NCBI RefSeq assembly: GCF_030811685.1 | Contig: NZ_JAUSRF010000023.1 | Span: 26,603-90,602, forward strand | Reading direction: 5' to 3' | DNA: 64,000 nucleotides | Source of the DNA: Neorhizobium huautlense | Lineage (GTDB): Bacteria > Pseudomonadota > Alphaproteobacteria > Rhizobiales > Rhizobiaceae | Shown: piece after piece, positions 33,783 to 42,024 of the stretch | Numbering within the stretch: position 1 is the stretch's first letter | How the letters are laid out: each line of letters starts with the position of its first letter | Program-made: the position numbers and the translations under genes | Notes under the pieces: generated by a model | Database searches by the model: none | The model's input: only the letters and a program-made list of their open reading frames with translations | Told to the model about the DNA's origin: nothing

Positions 33783-34496
33783 ATGACTGATTTCAAGGGT
33801 AAGGCAGTTCTGGTGATCGGCGGCAGCAGAGGCATCGGCGCGGCCATCGTGCGCCGCTTTGCCAGCGATGGCGCCGATGTGACATTTACCTATGCCGGAT
33901 CGAAGGACGCAGCCGACACACTCGCGGCCGAGATCGGCGCAAAGGCCGTGAAATCGGATGCGGGCAACCGCAACGACACGATCACAACCGTGAAGGCGGC
34001 GGGCGCGCTCGATGTGCTGGTGGTCAACGCCGGCACGCTGGTCATGGGCGACCCGCTGGAAACCGACCCGGATGCGGTGGACCGGATGATCGACATCAAC
34101 GTGCGCGCGCCCTATCACGCCGCGGTGGAAGCCGCCCGGCAGATGCATGACGGTGGCCGCATCATCATCATCGGCTCGGTCAACGGCGACCGCATGCCGT
34201 TTGCGGGCGGCGCGGCCTATGCGCTGACCAAATCCGCCGTACAGGGCATGGCCCGTGGTCTCGCCCGCGATTTCGGCCCGCGCAACATCACCGTCAACGT
34301 CATCCAGCCGGGCCCGATCGATACCGACATGAACCCGGCCGATGGCCCGATGAAGGATACGATGCATGGTTTCATGGCACTGAAACGCCATGGCCGACCG
34401 GACGAGATTGCCGGTCTCGCCGCTTATCTGGCCGGCCCGGAAGGCGGCTTCATCACCGGCGCCATGCACACGATCGACGGCGGCATGGCGGCCTGA
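33783..34496 (+). CDS. bdcA: SDR-family oxidoreductase, BdcA-like
   Basis: A 237-residue NAD(P)-dependent short-chain reductase. The cofactor motif GGSRGIG is at 13-19, and the catalytic Ser132, Tyr146 and Lys150 (AAYALTK) are intact. Long blocks such as RIIIIGSVNGDRMPFAGG, AVQGMARGLARDFGPR and VIQPGPIDTDMNPADGPM match E. coli BdcA, reported to affect biofilm dispersal and c-di-GMP. An enzymatic role is equally possible. A GGAG lies 5-8 bases before the ATG. It is regulated, I infer, by the divergent BdcR-like gene. Confidence 0.88.
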   Translation: MTDFKGKAVLVIGGSRGIGAAIVRRFASDGADVTFTYAGSKDAADTLAAEIGAKAVKSDAGNRNDTITTVKAAGALDVLVVNAGTLVMGDPLETDPDAVDRMIDINVRAPYHAAVEAARQMHDGGRIIIIGSVNGDRMPFAGGAAYALTKSAVQGMARGLARDFGPRNITVNVIQPGPIDTDMNPADGPMKDTMHGFMALKRHGRPDEIAGLAAYLAGPEGGFITGAMHTIDGGMAA

Positions 34497-34511
34497 CATG
34501 CGCTGAATCCC

Positions 34512-34539
34512 CCCGCCGCCGGCCCTTTGCGGCGGCGGG
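34512..34539 (+). terminator. Strong GC hairpin after bdcA
   Basis: CCCGCCGCCG pairs perfectly with CGGCGGCGGG around an 8-base loop, 15 bases after the stop. It is followed by A residues, not T, so it may be a 3'-end stabiliser or a Rho-assisted stop. Confidence 0.45.
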
Positions 34540-34619
34540 AAAAATACCCGAAAAAAGGTCATCACGGATTTTTTTCACTCCGAAGGGATGCAATCTGCGC
34601 GCGGATGGGTATATTCGCC

Positions 34620-34828
34620 GCCCATGGACACCCGATTGCGTGTGTCCGGTTCGCCGTCTCAACAGGGTTGACATGGTTCCGAACCGGACGTTCCCACTTC
34701 ACGGTCGAGAGATCACCGCGCCCCGCGTCAAACCGGGGTCGCTTGCTCACGCGCGCATCCATTACGCCATTATCGCAATCGCTGATCGTTTTCCGCCGTC
34801 CCGGTCCTTGGGCGGCGTTTTTTGTTTT
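34620..34828 (+). promoter_or_regulatory. Structured leader with attenuator-like terminator before the TerC gene
   Basis: Stem A: GGACAC (34626-34631) with GTGTCC (34642-34647). Stem B: GTCCGGTTC (34644-34652) with GAACCGGAC (34681-34689). They share GTCC, so only one can form. A terminator, CGCCGTCC with GGGCGGCG (34794-34817) and TTTTTTGTTTT, closes the leader. A free-standing small RNA is the alternative. I could not match it to a named riboswitch. Confidence 0.45.
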
Positions 34829-34881
34829 CCCTTTCAACCACAGAAGGAACGGCCACCCGAAGGGGCAGGCCTCATATCATC

Positions 34882-36465
34882 ATGATATTTGAATGGATGT
34901 CCGATCCGGCCGCATGGGCCGGACTCGCCACCCTGATCGTGCTCGAGATCGTTCTCGGCATCGACAATCTCGTCTTCATCGCGATCCTGGCAGACAAGCT
35001 GCCGGAGCATCAGCGTGAACGCGCCCGCCTCATCGGCCTCAGCCTGGCGCTGATCATGCGCCTTGCCCTGCTTGCCTCCGTCGCCTGGATCGTCACGCTG
35101 ACAGCGCCACTGTTTACCGTTCTCGGCATCGAGATTTCCGGCCGCGACCTGATCCTTCTGTTTGGCGGTGTATTCCTTCTGTTCAAGGGGACGATGGAGC
35201 TGCACGAACGCCTCGAAGGCCATTCCGGGCCCAAGGAAGGCAAGATCGAACATGCCGTGTTCTGGCAGGTTCTGGTGCAGATCGTCGTGCTCGACGCCGT
35301 GTTCTCGCTCGATAGCGTGATCACCGCCGTCGGCATGGTTCAGCATCTGTCCGTCATGATGATCGCCGTCATCGTTGCCGTCGGCGTCATGCTTCTGTGC
35401 TCGAGGCCGCTGATGGCCTTCGTGTCGAAACATCCGACCGTCGTCATCCTCTGCCTCGGCTTCCTGATGATGATCGGTTTCTCGCTGATCGTCGAAGGCC
35501 TCGGCTTCCACATCCCGAAAGCATATCTTTATGCCGCCATCGGCTTCTCGGTGCTTATCGAGGCGTTCAACCAGATCGCACGCCGCAACCGCGAGCGGGT
35601 TCTGACCACCGGCGACCTGCGCGAGCGTACCGCCAATGCCGTGCTGTCCTTGCTCGGCAGCCGCCGCAGCGAAGCCTCGCTGGGTGACACTGCCGACGTG
35701 ATGGCCGAACGGGCTTCGGAAAACGAGCTGTTCACGCCGGTCGAACACGAAATGATCGAAAGCGTGCTGACGCTTGCCGATCGTCCGGCCAAGTCTGTCA
35801 TGACGCATCGTCTCGATATCGACTGGCTCGACATCGAGGACAGCGATGAAGAACTGCGGCGAAAAGTTCTGGAATCGGGCCATTCCCGCTTTCCGATCGC
35901 CCGCGGCAGCCTCGACGAATTTCTGGGCGTCGCGCTGGCAAAGGATCTTTTGCGCGATTTCATCGAGACGGGCAAAGTCGATTTCGACCGCTCATTGCGC
36001 CAGCCGCTGGTCGTGCATGAAAGCGTCAATGCGCTGCGCCTGCTCGAACAGCTGCGTCAGTCGCCGCTGCAGGTGGCGATCGTGCTCGATGAATACGGCT
36101 CTGTCGAAGGCATGGTCACCGCGACGGACCTGCTGGAAGCCATCGCCGGCGATTTTGCCGATGACGACGAAGAGCAACTGACCGTGGAGCGCGGCGAAGA
36201 TGGTTCGCTTCTGGTCGACGGCTGGATCGACATCCGCCATGTCTCGAAACTGCTGGATATCGACCTCGTGGACGATGCCGACCGCTATTCGACGCTGGCC
36301 GGCCTGATGCTCTGGCGCCTCGGCCACATGCCGCAGCAGGGGGAAACGGTGTCCTTCGGCGATCTCACCTATGAGGTCGTGGCGCTCGACGGTCGCAACA
36401 TCGACAAGGTGCGCATTCACACCACCGCCTCGATGGCGGCAGCCCCGGCGGAAATGACCGCCTAA
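34882..36465 (+). CDS. TerC-family membrane protein with CBS pair and CorC/HlyC domain
   Basis: A 527-residue protein. Residues 1-240 form the TerC domain with about seven helices and the conserved acidic motifs LEIVLGIDNLVFI and LDAVFSLDSVITAVG. Two CBS domains follow (about 290-410, with LDEYGSVEGMVTATDLLEAI), then a CorC/HlyC transporter-associated domain to the end. The layout matches YegH/YoaE-type proteins; TerC relatives have been linked to manganese export and metallation of exported proteins, but the substrate here is not shown. It starts MIFEWMSDPAAWAGL. It is convergent with the response regulator. Confidence 0.9.
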   Translation: MIFEWMSDPAAWAGLATLIVLEIVLGIDNLVFIAILADKLPEHQRERARLIGLSLALIMRLALLASVAWIVTLTAPLFTVLGIEISGRDLILLFGGVFLLFKGTMELHERLEGHSGPKEGKIEHAVFWQVLVQIVVLDAVFSLDSVITAVGMVQHLSVMMIAVIVAVGVMLLCSRPLMAFVSKHPTVVILCLGFLMMIGFSLIVEGLGFHIPKAYLYAAIGFSVLIEAFNQIARRNRERVLTTGDLRERTANAVLSLLGSRRSEASLGDTADVMAERASENELFTPVEHEMIESVLTLADRPAKSVMTHRLDIDWLDIEDSDEELRRKVLESGHSRFPIARGSLDEFLGVALAKDLLRDFIETGKVDFDRSLRQPLVVHESVNALRLLEQLRQSPLQVAIVLDEYGSVEGMVTATDLLEAIAGDFADDDEEQLTVERGEDGSLLVDGWIDIRHVSKLLDIDLVDDADRYSTLAGLMLWRLGHMPQQGETVSFGDLTYEVVALDGRNIDKVRIHTTASMAAAPAEMTA

Positions 36466-36472
36466 CGATCAA

Positions 36473-36880
36473 TCAGGCTCGTCGGCGAAAACTTTCGTCG
36501 CCGACGAGCGCCCTGCCCTTCAGCATGGTTTCGATGGTGGAGAGCATTTTCTGGGCCGTGCAGGGTTTTGGCAGGCAATGGGCAGCGGCCGGGATATCCG
36601 TCAGCTCCTCGCCGCAACGGGCCGAAGACACGATGACGCCGATATGCGGCGCACAGTCGCTGATCATGCGGGCGAGATCGATACCCGAAAGCGCGCCCGG
36701 CATATCGACATCGGTAACGACAAGATCGATATCCTCATTCAACCCGAGCTGTCCGATCGCCTCCAGGACGCTCGCCGCTTCCAGGACGTCATAACCTGCA
36801 TCTTCGAGAGCGTCGGCCACCGCAAATCGGATGAGCGCTTCGTCCTCGACCACCAATACCGTGTGACGGATCGTGTTCAT
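36473..36880 (-). CDS. Single-domain response regulator (CheY-like)
   Basis: A 135-residue receiver domain with no output domain. The acidic pair Glu12-Asp13, phosphoacceptor Asp57 (LVVTDVDMPG), switch Ser near 85 and Lys105 (LPKPC) are all present. The start is set by GAGGAG 7 bases upstream. No kinase gene is adjacent, so the partner is unknown. The last codons form half of a 12-base perfect hairpin with the stop region. Confidence 0.9.
   Translation of the reverse strand: MNTIRHTVLVVEDEALIRFAVADALEDAGYDVLEAASVLEAIGQLGLNEDIDLVVTDVDMPGALSGIDLARMISDCAPHIGVIVSSARCGEELTDIPAAAHCLPKPCTAQKMLSTIETMLKGRALVGDESFRRRA
36477..36509. terminator. 12-base hairpin at the convergent gene ends
   Basis: GCTCGTCGGCGA (36477-36488) pairs perfectly with TCGCCGACGAGC (36498-36509), loop of 9. 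It lies 12 bases after the terC stop and inside the last 11 codons of the response regulator. There is no U-tract. Confidence 0.5.
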
Positions 36881-37031
36881 GTCCGGTCTCCTCTTGTTCA
36901 AGGTCGGGCCTTTGTTGAAGGTGACCTATGAACGCACGAGGATGGGAAATGATTGCGGCACAGGCTGTGCCATTTTGAAACATGGTTAATGCAATACTAA
37001 TGAAGGGCTTAAGCCTTCATCAACCAAGCCC

Positions 37032-37952
37032 TCAATCCGCCCATTCGGGATCGCTGGTGAACACGATGGTCAGCCATCGATCCGGCCCTTCGTCACCGAT
37101 CGCATCACCGATCTCGTCGCGAATGGCATCCCATTCCGAGAGATGCCGGGCCGGCCATTCGCTTGGCGCGATAAAGAACAGTTCGATCTGCTTGCCGCGA
37201 CCGACACGCGCGACATAAGCGCGGTAGGAAAGAAATCCGTGGCGCTCGACGATGGCCTCCGCGACGGCATCGACATGGTTCTTCAACTCCACCGGCGTGA
37301 CCAACAGGATATCGGCAACCGCCTGGCGCACATGGCCAAGCGGCACCGGCGCGATGATCAGGCAGATGATCGCCAGCGCGCCCGGATCTATATAGGGCGT
37401 AGCCCAGGCGTATTGTGTGCGCTCGATGGCGTGGCCCACACCGAAGGCCATCAGCAAGGCGGAGGTCAGCGCCGCCGTCATCAGCCATGCCTGGGTATCC
37501 AGCGCGACGAAATTGGAATTGAGCTTGCGATTGGCGCGACGGCAGAACAGCCACATGACGAGCGACACCGAAACGGTGACCACCGTAAAAATGACCGCCG
37601 GGCCAAAATCGATCGGCCGTCCGCCGGACATCAGGCTTTCAACGGCGCTGATGAAGGCATAGATCGCGGCACCCATCAGAAGCGTGCCGTTGAGGCCAAG
37701 CACCATCGGCTCCAGATGCCAGAAACCGACGCTGAAACGATCGATCAGCTTGCCCTTGGCCGTTGGTTGAGCGGAGGCGATGATGAGTTTAGACACCCAG
37801 AGCGCCAACAGCGTCATGAACGCATCGGTCAGGGAATAGAAACCGTCGAAAATGATAGCGAAAGAGCCGGACAACAGGCCGACGATGATGCCGAATGCCG
37901 CCAGCGCGGCCGTGACGGCGATGGACAGCCGAAGGAGTGACTGTTCGCTCAC
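37032..37952 (-). CDS. Cation diffusion facilitator (CDF) family transporter
   Basis: A 306-residue metal/proton antiporter. Six membrane helices span residues about 10-215; the first metal site is seen in FDGFYSLTDAFMT (DxxxD-type spacing) and the second acidic pair region in NFVALDTQAWLMTAALTSAL. The C-terminal cytoplasmic domain (about 220-306) ends TIVFTSDPEWAD. The metal cannot be read from sequence; the usual HxxxD of zinc carriers is DxxxD here, which occurs in iron- or manganese-type members. Monocistronic. Confidence 0.88.
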   Translation of the reverse strand: MSEQSLLRLSIAVTAALAAFGIIVGLLSGSFAIIFDGFYSLTDAFMTLLALWVSKLIIASAQPTAKGKLIDRFSVGFWHLEPMVLGLNGTLLMGAAIYAFISAVESLMSGGRPIDFGPAVIFTVVTVSVSLVMWLFCRRANRKLNSNFVALDTQAWLMTAALTSALLMAFGVGHAIERTQYAWATPYIDPGALAIICLIIAPVPLGHVRQAVADILLVTPVELKNHVDAVAEAIVERHGFLSYRAYVARVGRGKQIELFFIAPSEWPARHLSEWDAIRDEIGDAIGDEGPDRWLTIVFTSDPEWAD

Positions 37953-38020
37953 GGGTATTCTCCACTGGAACGGGGCCTCCGCCCCTGCCCCTTATCTGAT
38001 TTTTCTTCTCGCCTGAAATA

Positions 38021-38149
38021 CCCCCTCTGGCCTGCCGGCCATCTCCCCCACAAGGGGGGAGAAAACCCGCCGCAAACGCCTGCCTTAATCGGGGCTTAGC
38101 GGTGCGGCCTGGTTAAGCCCTCCCCCTTGTGGGGAGGGTTGGGAGGGGA
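38021..38149. repeat. Rhizobiaceae palindromic intergenic repeat (RIME-like)
   Basis: Two inverted arms: CCTCTGGCCTGCCGGCC then CTCCCCCACAAGGGGGGAG at the left, and CTCCCCCTTGTGGGGAG with GGGTTGGGAGGGG at the right, separated by about 55 bases. The arms match in inverted orientation, as in RIME elements of rhizobia. It lies between the CDF and metY genes, outside any gene. Confidence 0.7.
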
Positions 38150-38224
38150 CTTTCTCGCGAACACAGCCAGCCGATAACGGCCGACTGTGTAGAAATGATT
38201 ACATGAGCGGCTTCTATAGAAGCG

Positions 38225-39511
38225 TCAGCCGACTTTTGCCAGAGCCTGCCGGAGGTCGGCGATGATGTCGGCCGCATCCTCGATGCCGATCGACAGGCGC
38301 ACAACATCGGGTCCGGCACCGGCTGCCGCCTGCTGTTCTTCGGACAACTGGCGATGCGTGGTGGAGGCCGGGTGAATGACCAGCGAGCGGGTGTCGCCGA
38401 TATTCGCCAGATGCGAAAACAGCTTTAGATTTTCCACCAGCGTCTTGCCCGCCTCGTACCCGCCCTTGAGGCCGAAGGTGAAGACAGAGCCTGCGCCCTT
38501 GGGTGAATACCGTTTTTGCAATTCGTTGTTCGGATCGTCGGCAAGACCGGCGTAACTCACCCAGCCGACCTTTTCCTCGCCCTTCAGCCACTGAGCGACG
38601 GCCGCCGCATTGTCGCTGTGCTTTTGCATGCGCAACGGCAGGGTTTCGATGCCGGTGAGGATGAGGAAGGCGTTGAACGGCGAGATGGCGGGGCCGAGAT
38701 CGCGGAGGCCGAGCACGCGGCAGGCAATCGCAAAGGCAAAATTGCCAAAGGCCTGATGCAGGACGATGCCCGCATATTCCGGGCGCGGTTCCGACAACAT
38801 GGGATATTTGCCGGATTGCGACCAGTCGAACGTGCCGCCATCGACAATGATGCCGCCCATGGAATTGCCGTGACCGCCGAGGAATTTGGTCAATGAATGG
38901 ATGACGATATCGGCACCGTGTTCGAGCGGGCGGACCAGATAGGGGCTGGCCATGGTGTTGTCGACGATCAGCGGCAGATCGTGGCGGCGCGCCACTTCGG
39001 CAATCGCCGCGATATCGACGAATGTGCCATTGGGATTGGCAAGGCTTTCGATAAAAATGCCCTTGGTGCGCTCGTCGATCTGAGCCTCGAATGTCTGAGG
39101 GTCAAAGACGTCGGCCCAGCGGACATGCCAGTCGAAATTCTTGAAGGCATGGCCGAACTGGTTGATCGAGCCGCCGTAAAGGCGTTTGGCGGCGATAAAA
39201 TTGTCGCCCGGCTGCATGATCGTGTGGAAGACCAGCATCTGCGCCGCATGACCTGACGCAACGGCCAGTGCCGCCGTGCCGCCTTCGAGTGCGGCAACAC
39301 GTTCCTCCAGCACCGCCTGGGTGGGGTTCATGATGCGGGTGTAGATATTGCCGAATTGCTGGAGGCCGAACAGGGCGGCGGCATGGTCGCTGTCCTGAAA
39401 CACGAATGAGGTCGTCTGGTAGATCGGCGTGGCGCGTGCGCCCGTGGTCGGATCGGGGGCCGCACCGGCATGGATCGCAAGCGTCGAAAATCCGGGATCG
39501 CGTGTCGGCAT
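38225..39511 (-). CDS. metY: O-acetylhomoserine sulfhydrylase
   Basis: PLP enzyme of the Cys/Met metabolism family that makes homocysteine from O-acetylhomoserine and sulfide. At 428 residues it has the MetY length rather than the 390 of cystathionine synthases. PLP Lys209 lies in IHSLTKFLGGHGNSMGG, Asp184 in PLIVDNTMASP, and the start MPTRDPGFSTLAIHAG is typical. No known SAM riboswitch was recognised in its leader, though GGGTTGG/CTAATCC can form a stem at 39562-39580. Confidence 0.93.
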   Translation of the reverse strand: MPTRDPGFSTLAIHAGAAPDPTTGARATPIYQTTSFVFQDSDHAAALFGLQQFGNIYTRIMNPTQAVLEERVAALEGGTAALAVASGHAAQMLVFHTIMQPGDNFIAAKRLYGGSINQFGHAFKNFDWHVRWADVFDPQTFEAQIDERTKGIFIESLANPNGTFVDIAAIAEVARRHDLPLIVDNTMASPYLVRPLEHGADIVIHSLTKFLGGHGNSMGGIIVDGGTFDWSQSGKYPMLSEPRPEYAGIVLHQAFGNFAFAIACRVLGLRDLGPAISPFNAFLILTGIETLPLRMQKHSDNAAAVAQWLKGEEKVGWVSYAGLADDPNNELQKRYSPKGAGSVFTFGLKGGYEAGKTLVENLKLFSHLANIGDTRSLVIHPASTTHRQLSEEQQAAAGAGPDVVRLSIGIEDAADIIADLRQALAKVG

Positions 39512-39613
39512 GTCTTTGTCCTCACCTGTTCAGGGCCTTCAGCCCGCTTCGTCCCATTTCCGGATTAGTTTTACCAACCCGATCGGGCCGCGATACACAG
39601 AAAATCCCGTGGT

Positions 39614-39627
39614 TTGATTGTGATCAA
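39614..39627. promoter_or_regulatory. FNR/FixK box (anaerobox)
   Basis: TTGAT, TGTG, ATCAA: a perfect match to the FNR/FixK consensus. Its centre is about 53 bases before the chosen start of the DUF6455 gene, so a start site 41.5 bases downstream would give a short leader carrying the ribosome site. Confidence 0.75.
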
Positions 39628-39673
39628 GGCATATATTTCCAACATGGCCAATCTCCTTGGAAAGAGAGGAGAG

Positions 39674-40123
39674 ATGGTCGTGACCGAGATCGCCAGACCG
39701 GATGCCGCCAATCCATATGAACCGGGTCTCGCAGGCCGGTTCCTGCGCTGGTGCGCCAAAGCCTATAACGCCGCTTCGGAAGCGGAAGTGATCGCCACGA
39801 TGGACGAGCGGATGATTTCAAGCATCGCCCGCGATTGCAGCATCTCGCCGCAGGATCTGGTGCGGTTGGCCCGCGCCGGGCCGGAAGCGGCCGACGAAAT
39901 GCTGGCGATGATGCGCCATCTCGGCATCGATCCGGTGGAGGTTCTGTTGCAGCACCCCGTTCTGTTTCGCGACATGCAGCTGCGCTGCGCAAAGTGTTCC
40001 GCAAAGTCGCGTTGTCGGCGCGACCTCGCCAACAGCAATGCCGGCAAAGAGTTCGGACATTATTGCGGCAATTCGGACGAACTGAAGGGCATGCGGGCAC
40101 AACCGAACCTGCTGCTGGATTGA
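39674..40123 (+). CDS. DUF6455 family protein with four-cysteine C-terminal motif
   Basis: A 149-residue soluble protein. The N-terminal half is helical (RFLRWCAKAYNAASEAEVIA); the C-terminal half holds Cys105, Cys108, Cys114 and Cys131 (LRCAKCSAKSRCRRDL and HYCGNSDEL), which could bind zinc or an iron-sulfur cluster. Function is unknown. In-frame upstream starts exist (TTG 39614, ATG 39644), but they lie in or just after the FNR box; ATG 39674 follows AGAGAGGAG and fits promoter geometry. It is divergent from metY. Confidence 0.8.
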   Translation: MVVTEIARPDAANPYEPGLAGRFLRWCAKAYNAASEAEVIATMDERMISSIARDCSISPQDLVRLARAGPEAADEMLAMMRHLGIDPVEVLLQHPVLFRDMQLRCAKCSAKSRCRRDLANSNAGKEFGHYCGNSDELKGMRAQPNLLLD

Positions 40124-40297
40124 GGCCGGATATTCGAGGAGCCAAGCATTCGAGGAGGAAGACGCTGGCCGGGCATATGGCGCCGCGCAGGGATAAGGTG
40201 CGCGATCCACGCCATAAGACTTCTACAGTCTACGCATCACCGTGACGGAAACCGTTGTCAGTTTCCGGTCGATGCGCAAGCCCGGCCTTGGAAGCGA

Positions 40298-40669
40298 TTA
40301 CCCTGGAAAGCGAAACTTCAGCCTGTGATTTCCCGCCAGGGATGGATCATATGGCGCGCATTTGTTGATGGCGGCCATGACAGCGTCTTGCGCACGATAT
40401 TCCGATTGACGTGAATGGAACCAGCTTTCAGGACCATACACTCCAGATCGCTCAATGATGCCCTCGGCGTTGAGAGAAACCTCGGCGCGAACAGGAATGC
40501 CCTCCAGCTCTGGCGACCGCTCCACGCACGCCAATACAGCCGAGATTATTGCGGCCTCGGTCTCAGTGGGCTTGTCGCATCCCGATAGAACGCCGGTGAA
40601 AGCAGCCATAAAAAGTAACAGCCCCCACTTCGGGGCCAATATTCGGGATCGGATGGCCTCGCTTTTCAT
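40298..40669 (-). CDS. Small lipoprotein, 123 aa
   Basis: Predicted lipoprotein: basic start, hydrophobic stretch GLLLFMAAFTGV and lipobox LSGC with Cys31. The mature part (ETEAAIISAVLACVERSPEL...) has a TonB-C-like look, with RAEVSLNAEGIIERSGVYG and a C-terminal HRLKFRFPG strand. Function unknown. An upstream ATG at 40696 overlaps the glyoxalase-like stop (TGATG), so coupling is possible; 40669 gives the neater signal peptide. Confidence 0.7.
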   Translation of the reverse strand: MKSEAIRSRILAPKWGLLLFMAAFTGVLSGCDKPTETEAAIISAVLACVERSPELEGIPVRAEVSLNAEGIIERSGVYGPESWFHSRQSEYRAQDAVMAAINKCAPYDPSLAGNHRLKFRFPG

Positions 40670-40695
40670 CGTTGAGCCGGGTTCATATTCGCGCA

Positions 40696-41235
40696 TCAAC
40701 CCTCAATGATCTCCATGAAACGAATGCGGTTGTTGAAGGGATCGGTCACCGTCACTTCCAGCCTGCCATCAACCTCTTCCAGACCCGGCTTCATGTAGCG
40801 GTATTCCTTGTCGATCAGCTCTTTCTGGAAGGCGCGGGCGCCCTTCATGTAAACGACCGTCGTGCCGCCGGGCGTGGCGTCGCCCGCATGTTCGGACAGA
40901 TGCAGTTGCAGGCTGCCGCGCGAGACCTGCGTATAAAGCGGAAAGTTCTCGCCGTAACGATGTTCCCAATCGACGGAAAAGCCGAGAAAGCCGAGATAGA
41001 ATTCGTGCGCTTTGGCGACATCGAAAATGCGCACGATCGGCACCGTTCGCTCGAAAGCGATGGGGCTTTCCCCTGCCCTCGGTTCGAGCTGTGCACTCAG
41101 AATATTCCAGTTCGCCAGCCCGAATTGCCGGGCGACGATTTCCAGAGCTTCCGAATGGGTGATGGAGATGTCGCGGGCGGCAAGCACCTCCCGCAGCGTT
41201 TTGGCCATGGCCTTTGCATCGCGATGATCGCGCAT
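40696..41235 (-). CDS. Glyoxalase/bleomycin-resistance superfamily protein
   Basis: A 179-residue vicinal-oxygen-chelate protein. The N-terminal 60 residues (AMAKTLREVLAARDISITHS) form the helical glyoxalase-related domain; the rest is a single VOC fold with IVRIFDVAKAHEFYLGFLGF, GSLQLHLSEHAGDA and a closing EVTVTDPFNNRIRFME. Candidate ligands His and Glu are present, but the substrate is unknown. The stop overlaps the possible lipoprotein start. Confidence 0.82.
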   Translation of the reverse strand: MRDHRDAKAMAKTLREVLAARDISITHSEALEIVARQFGLANWNILSAQLEPRAGESPIAFERTVPIVRIFDVAKAHEFYLGFLGFSVDWEHRYGENFPLYTQVSRGSLQLHLSEHAGDATPGGTTVVYMKGARAFQKELIDKEYRYMKPGLEEVDGRLEVTVTDPFNNRIRFMEIIEG

Positions 41236-41439
41236 GATCCGTTCCTTCGTCAGACGGCGAAAAAATCGTCGGTGCCCGCATTGCCAACGCCTTCGCCTGA
41301 CGGGAAACGTTCAGGGTCGGTGTCTGGAGGCGTTCGCCATGGCTTTCTCAAGCCGCGGGCTGCAGGCCGCCTCCGGCCCTGGCGCCGAGATTAACGCGAA
41401 GACCGAAGGGGCGCCAGAGCGAAAACAAGTGCGAAAAGA

Positions 41440-41871
41440 TCAGAGACCGAGGCGCGGATATTCGATAGCCGGACAGCGGTCCATGACGACCTTGATGCCG
41501 GCAGCCTCGGCCTTCGCGGCCGCCTTGTCGTCACGCACGGAAAGCTGGCCCCAGATGGCCTTGGGTTTGGTGTCGAGCGCAATCGCCTCGTCCACCACGC
41601 CATCCAGATATTCGGCCGCGCGAAAAACATCGATCAGATCGACCGGCTGCGGCACAGCGGCCAGCTTTGCGTAAACGGTCTGACCGAGGATCTGTTTGCC
41701 CACGTGCCCCGGATTGACCGGGAACACCTGGTATCCTTTGGACAGAAGGAAGGCCATGACGCGGTTGCTGGGACGCTCCGGATTGGGCGAAGCACCGAGC
41801 AGCGCGATGGTTTTGGTGTCCTTCAGGATGCCGGAAATATAGGCGGGTTCATAAGCGTCGTGGTTCATCAC
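41440..41871 (-). CDS. CoA-binding domain protein (YccU-like)
   Basis: A 143-residue Rossmann-fold protein of the CoA_binding_2 family. The nucleotide loop reads TIALLGASPNPERPSNRV, with VDLIDVFRAAEYLDGVVDEA and KAIWGQLSVRDDKAAAKAEA further on, and the closing motif VVMDRCPAIEYPRL. Relatives bind CoA, but their role is unclear. The start MMNHDAYEPAYISGIL has GTGGAGA ahead. A 26-base palindrome lies 75 bases upstream. Confidence 0.88.
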   Translation of the reverse strand: MMNHDAYEPAYISGILKDTKTIALLGASPNPERPSNRVMAFLLSKGYQVFPVNPGHVGKQILGQTVYAKLAAVPQPVDLIDVFRAAEYLDGVVDEAIALDTKPKAIWGQLSVRDDKAAAKAEAAGIKVVMDRCPAIEYPRLGL

Positions 41872-41946
41872 AGGGTCTCCACTGAATGTCTTGCAAGGTT
41901 ATATGCGGTTGCGTCAGCGCCGAAACCACTAGGATTCCACGATCTT

Positions 41947-41972
41947 TTGTGTGGTTTTAAAATACCACACAA
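41947..41972. promoter_or_regulatory. 26-base palindrome, operator-like
   Basis: TTGTGTGGT (41947-41955), TTTAAAAT, ACCACACAA (41964-41972): perfect 9-base arms. It is placed like an operator between divergent genes; no U-tract marks it as a terminator. The TGGT...ACCA core recalls GntR-family sites, but the regulator is unknown. Confidence 0.5.
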
Positions 41973-42024
41973 TCAAACCATTGTTTTTGCTTAGGTAATT
42001 TTCGACGACACAAATTTCGTCGCC

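Larger units (their letters stand above)
34497..34881. other. bdcA-terC intergenic region with structured leader
   Basis: About 385 bases with no supported gene. It contains a GC hairpin after bdcA, a -10-like TATATT at 34610-34615, competing stems at 34626-34689, and an intrinsic terminator 54 bases before the TerC gene. Confidence 0.55.

Noticed and set aside
34620..34828. yybP-ykoY manganese riboswitch before the TerC gene
   Set aside because: The leader and terminator fit the idea, but the conserved core sequence could not be found, so it is reported as an untyped leader.
39512..39613. SAM-II or related riboswitch before metY
   Set aside because: The expected consensus blocks are not present; only a small GGGTTGG/CTAATCC stem is visible.
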